Shown here one piece after another: positions 31,495 to 35,239 of a stretch of 35,239 nucleotides of DNA; the stretch's first letter is position 1, and each line of letters starts with the position of its first letter. Below the pieces are notes generated by a model. That model ran no database searches, had not been told where the DNA came from, and saw only the letters and a program-made list of their open reading frames with translations. The position numbers and the translations under genes were made by a program. The stretch spans positions 1 to 35,239 of the forward strand of contig CAUDNR010000012.1 in the NCBI GenBank assembly GCA_958430865.1. Direction: 5' to 3'. Source of the DNA: Entrophospora sp. SA101. Lineage: Eukaryota; Glomeromycota; Glomeromycetes; Entrophosporales; Entrophosporaceae.

Positions 31495-33183
31495 TTAAAT
31501 CTGAATGTTTTTAAACGACACATGTGTGCTATATTTATCATTGGTTTTCTTTACTAATTTATATATTTCATATTCTACTATCAAATGAGCTATTTTGTGT
31601 TGGTTCTCAAGCTTAAAATTCTTTTTGAAAGAAGAATCAAGATGATTAGAATAAACACAATATGGTTGATTATTGATAATGTTTAATTGTAAATCATTAA
31701 AATTAATCAATCTTTCATGGAACTTTATGTTACCTACTGTAAAGTAGACATTCTTGCTATTTTGATATGTTGTAAGACCAGGATCATTGGCCCTACTTAG
31801 TATTGAATTGCTTATTTGATTTGGGTCAATCTTAAAAATAAAACCTTTATCTGTTTGATAATAATCACTTAAAGACCATCTTCTGAAATTCCAATCTAAT
31901 GGGTTATAGCCACCAACCAATTCACCCGTTTCTTTAAGTTCCATAATGGTCACAGTTTCCTTTTTGTTATAACATTTCTCTTCAAAAGCAGATCTAGAAA
32001 ATCCATCTTTTGTTCCTTGAATAATTAATTCGAAATCATAGGGTACATTATCTATATCGTACATGTTAAGATTGCTGTCAATCCAACTGGAAACCATGCA
32101 TTTAATTTCCAAATTTAATAATTTTCCTTTTCTCGGACCTTTCCTTTGTGGATATAATATTGGCAGTGCCTTTTTCCATTCATTATTATAACATTGAAGT
32201 AATAATTTATAAAATTTCTCGTCAAAACACTTTTCAAAAGGCTTGATTTTTTCATGAAAATCACTCAAGGGAATTACATTAAACCTTATCAATGGAAGAA
32301 TATCTTTTAACGAATTCTTCAACTCGATCAAGCTCTCATTGTCCCATTCTAAAATATCTTCTTCCTCTAAATTTTCAATTTGTCCAATACCCCATCGAAT
32401 AACACGATCCCAGATGTCAATTTCCTTCAAATCTATATCTTCTCTTTTCAATAAAGAAATAAGAATTGATCTCTCAATGTATTTAAAATCATTTGAATTT
32501 AAAATTAAATCTGGACTTTCGTTAAACAATTCTTTGCAATGAACTTGAAGTAAACTAAATGATTGATATTTGAATGAGATGTCATGAATAGAAATCAAAT
32601 TTTGATGAATCCATTCTTTTCCTTTTATAATTAAATAGTTTTGTAAATCTATGATTAACTCGTTAAAACCTAATTCGTCACAAGCCTTAAGAAGTTCAAA
32701 AACTTCATCTGGGCTCAGAGTATTTACATTAATGATTCCATAGTAAATATATCTTTTCAATGCAAGAAATAAAATATAATAAATTAAAGTGATATTTTAA
32801 AGAAAATTATCTCAATCAGTCAGTTATTACTTGAATTTTAATCCTTACGTCAAAAGAACTTCGAACACTTTTGGAGGTATGCTTTCTTTTTCAAACAAAA
32901 TAATACCGTCTTTCGATTTTTTTATCCAATTATCTGATAAGGCCACTTTGAAATATGAAGACCTTGCTCTTAAAATGTTAGAATGAGCTTTAAAGGTTTT
33001 AACATTGTCGTTTTCTGCTCCAACCCTAATTTCTATATCATAATAATCTGGTTCATTTAATAATTTTGCTAAATCATTTACAAGTTTGCTTATATGATTT
33101 AACGGCAATGCATCTTTATTAAAATTTATAAGATTGTTAAAAAGTAAGTTGATATTTTCTAAGGATGAAAAACTATTGGCCAT
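31495..33183 (-). CDS. BTB-BACK-TLDc domain protein
   Basis: Exons 32849-33183 and 31495-32752 flank a 96-bp intron (GTAAGG to GAAAAG) and give 530 residues. The BTB/POZ fold is at about residues 25-125 (LNEPDYYDIEIRVG, FKAHSNILRARSSYFKVALS, YIYYGIINV after the splice). A BACK-like helical region spans about 130-250. A TLDc domain from about 330 to the C-terminus includes FELIIQGTKDGFSRSAF, VGGYNPLDW and FIFKIDPNQ. Such proteins are greatly expanded in glomeromycete fungi. BTB domains dimerise and can bind Cul3 ubiquitin ligases. The role of the TLDc part is unknown here. The gene is complete. A decayed relative in the same orientation lies 1.5 kb downstream, consistent with tandem family turnover. 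Confidence 0.9.
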
Positions 33184-33490
33184 TTAGAGTAAAATATGTG
33201 TTATTTTTTAGAAAAGAAACTGATTGTTACCATTATTATTATGTGCACCACAACTATATTTAGAACGTAAAATAATTACATTCCAAAAAAAAATTCTCAT
33301 TTTAATATTAATAAATAAATGCATGAACGCTGAGACCCTAATTCCAAAAGAATTAAAAATTTATTCAAGTCAAATTATGATGAAAAACCATTCATCCAAA
33401 ATTGATAATAAATTAATTATTGTTTATTTTATAATTTCTATATAATTAAAATATATTAATCTATGCATTATTCAAAGAGGGGGGAGGGGG
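33184..33490. other. Spacer between the lyase and BTB-TLDc genes
   Basis: Holds the 5' side of the BTB-TLDc gene and the 3' side of the lyase gene. A G-rich tract at 33477-33490 directly follows the lyase stop on the opposite strand. No gene was seen. Confidence 0.45.
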
Positions 33491-35214
33491 TTATTTATTT
33501 AAATCTATTGTTTCATCTTCTTCATTTTTTAAAAATGTATTATTGTTATGGTTATAATTTACAATCCCACTTTCTGATATTACTACATCAACTGCTTTGG
33601 CTATAACTAACGCATTATATAAATCTTCAATTAAATCATTCACATCCTATATAAACATATATAATATATATTTTAGAAGGTGGAGAGAGAATGATTTCAA
33701 TTGATTGAAAAAAGATTTGATAAAACAAATACCTCAATGCCAACACATAGACGAATTAAATCTTCCGGAAAACCTCTTTCCTGTCTTACAGCTGCAGGAA
33801 TGCTTGCATGTGACATTCTACATGGCATACTAAAAAATCATCAACAGCGACAATAAATTATTATTATAAATTCAATAACATTAATCGTTTAAAGACTAAA
33901 TAAATAATTATGATAAAAATTACCTTATCAATGAATTTACACATCCAAAACTAACGCTAATAGCCCACAACTTTGTAGACTCGACGATTTGTTCGCTAGT
34001 TTTTACATCTCCAGTTAAAAAACTTAACACAGCACCTGGACCGGTAGCCATTGTGTGGTGTAGATCGAATTGTTGATGTGATCTCAGCCCAGGATATTTG
34101 ACTTTGAATCCTTTATACTCGAGAAAATTTGCTATTTGTATGGCGTTTGATTGTTGTTTCTCCATACGAACCGCCAATGTCTTGATACCACGTAACAATA
34201 GCCATGAATCAAAAGGTGCTAAACCACACCCAGTTGCATTAATGGTGAAGTATATTTTCTAGAAAATTTCATTAAAGAATCATTAATTATTTTCTATAAT
34301 AATAAAATTTAGACACTTGATCTAATTCTAAAAATAAAAATAATTAAATCATTTTTCCAACTTTGCTAACAATCTAATTTATTAATAATACCTCAGCAAG
34401 AGTTTCATCTTTAACGCCAATTACACCAGCCATTAAATCATGATGACCACTGAGATATTTTGTGCCGGAATGTATTACAATATCGGCGTCAAATTCTAAG
34501 GGTCGTTGAAGATACGGGGACATCATAGTGTTATCTACTACTATTAGAGCATTCGGACAACGTTCATGTACAATTGAAGCAATTCTTGGTATGTCAGATA
34601 TTTTAAGTAATGGATTTGTAGGTGATTCTAAAAGAATAAGTCGGGTCTTTGTTGGATGCAAATATGGTAAAATAGAATCCGTATTTGTTGTATCAACATG
34701 ATGAGTTTTAATGTCATAATGTTTATGAAGAAATACCAAGAGACGATTTGTACCTAAGTAGATAGATATTGAGGAAGTAATGCAAAATGAGTGTGAATTC
34801 TTTTAATGATGATGATGATGACATAATAATAATAATTACCCCCATATATATCATCTCCTGCAATAATTTCCTCGCCAGCTTTGACTAAACGAGAAATAAC
34901 GTCTAACGCACTCATACCACTACTTACTACAAATGCTCTTTTTGCTGACATGATTTTTGCAAGATGATTTTCTACAATAAAATAAATAAATATATCATAA
35001 TAAATTAGAAATTTACAAATGAAAAAAAAAAAGAAATTTATTGTCATTGTGTATATAAATTTTTAAAATTTATATTATATATAATTTAAAACTCTTTCTC
35101 TCTCACCTAAATGTGTGCGTGTTGGATTACCACTACGAGTATAATCAAATTCACCCATTTGTGTTGTAGATGTTTGTTTAAAGGTAGCAGTTTGATAAAT
35201 TGGCATAGAAGAAT
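33491..35214 (-). CDS. Cystathionine beta-lyase (PLP-dependent), 5' end beyond the window
   Basis: Six exons are visible: 35107-35214, 34840-34971, 34392-34753, 33924-34258, 33733-33829 and 33491-33646. All have GT-AG borders and consistent phases, for about 396 residues. The protein belongs to the Cys/Met metabolism PLP family. MPIYQTATFKQTS and DYTRSGNPTRTHLE lie at the front, then SSGMSALDVISRL, GDDIYGGTNRLL and VVDNTMMSPYLQRPL. The cofactor lysine is in HSGTKYLSGHHDLMAGV, and GCGLAPFDSWLLLRGIKT and PCRMSHASIP come near the end. These read closer to cystathionine beta-lyase (cystathionine to homocysteine, methionine synthesis) than to gamma-lyase, but the distinction is not certain. The tail after the core is about 35 residues, polar and Asn/Asp-rich. 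An in-frame stop just upstream of 35214 and an AG there show that another exon lies outside the window. Confidence 0.88.
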
Positions 35215-35239
35215 CTTTTTAAGGCTCTCTTACCTTTTT

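Noticed and set aside
33224..33445. 73-codon plus-strand ORF between the lyase and BTB genes
   Set aside because: AT-driven open frame with no recognisable protein features.
35215..35239. A 19-base intron between AAAAAG and the first visible lyase exon
   Set aside because: Too short for a spliceosomal intron; the preceding exon is more simply outside the window.

Overview
The window is eukaryotic, strongly AT-rich and full of introns. It most likely comes from an arbuscular mycorrhizal fungus (Glomeromycotina, Rhizophagus-like). This is inferred from short GT-AG introns of about 60 to 160 bp, the BTB/TLDc and F-box/WD40 gene style, fungal-type metabolic genes, and a heavy load of decayed DNA transposons. 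No bacterial operon, CRISPR array, rRNA or tRNA was recognised.

Layout. Positions 1-12679 form one contig, followed by ten Ns (12680-12689). The sequence after the gap restarts at exactly the first base of the window, and 1 to about 5.4 kb is repeated almost base for base at 12690 to about 18.1 kb (offset 12689). Each copy holds a relic of a Btz-like gene, a seven-bladed F-box/WD40 gene, a pogo-like transposon end, and a short unknown ORF cut by a transposon. This looks more like an assembly duplication, or two haplotypes joined in one scaffold, than a biological tandem repeat.

The main accessory feature is a family of roughly 4.8-kb DNA transposons seen three times: copy A (4951-9751, both ends present), copy B (about 17640-20126, truncated) and copy C (24345-28796, truncated), plus a detached inverted end (23903-24344). 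Splice signals join its eight minus-strand exons into one protein of about 1,130 residues. That protein has an N-terminal domain of unknown function, a Cys/His cluster, a DDE-like core, a SAP-like segment and a basic C-terminal module. Every copy is broken, each by a different set of lesions. Many differences between copies are CG to TG/CA changes. Beside copy A lies a diverged paralogue of the N-terminal domain, itself split by a hAT element (10120-12264) with a perfect 8-bp target duplication.

Right of copy B is a long-chain acyl-CoA synthetase gene that has lost its last exon where it meets the transposon. A 144-bp palindromic MITE with 9-bp target duplications and a telomere-like (TTAGGG) core lies upstream of it. 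Copy C abuts the first two exons of what looks like a YL1/Vps72 chromatin gene. The right part holds a decayed BTB/TLDc relic, an intact BTB-BACK-TLDc gene and most of a cystathionine beta-lyase gene that runs off the right edge. The host genes are unrelated housekeeping or signalling genes and do not form a cluster.
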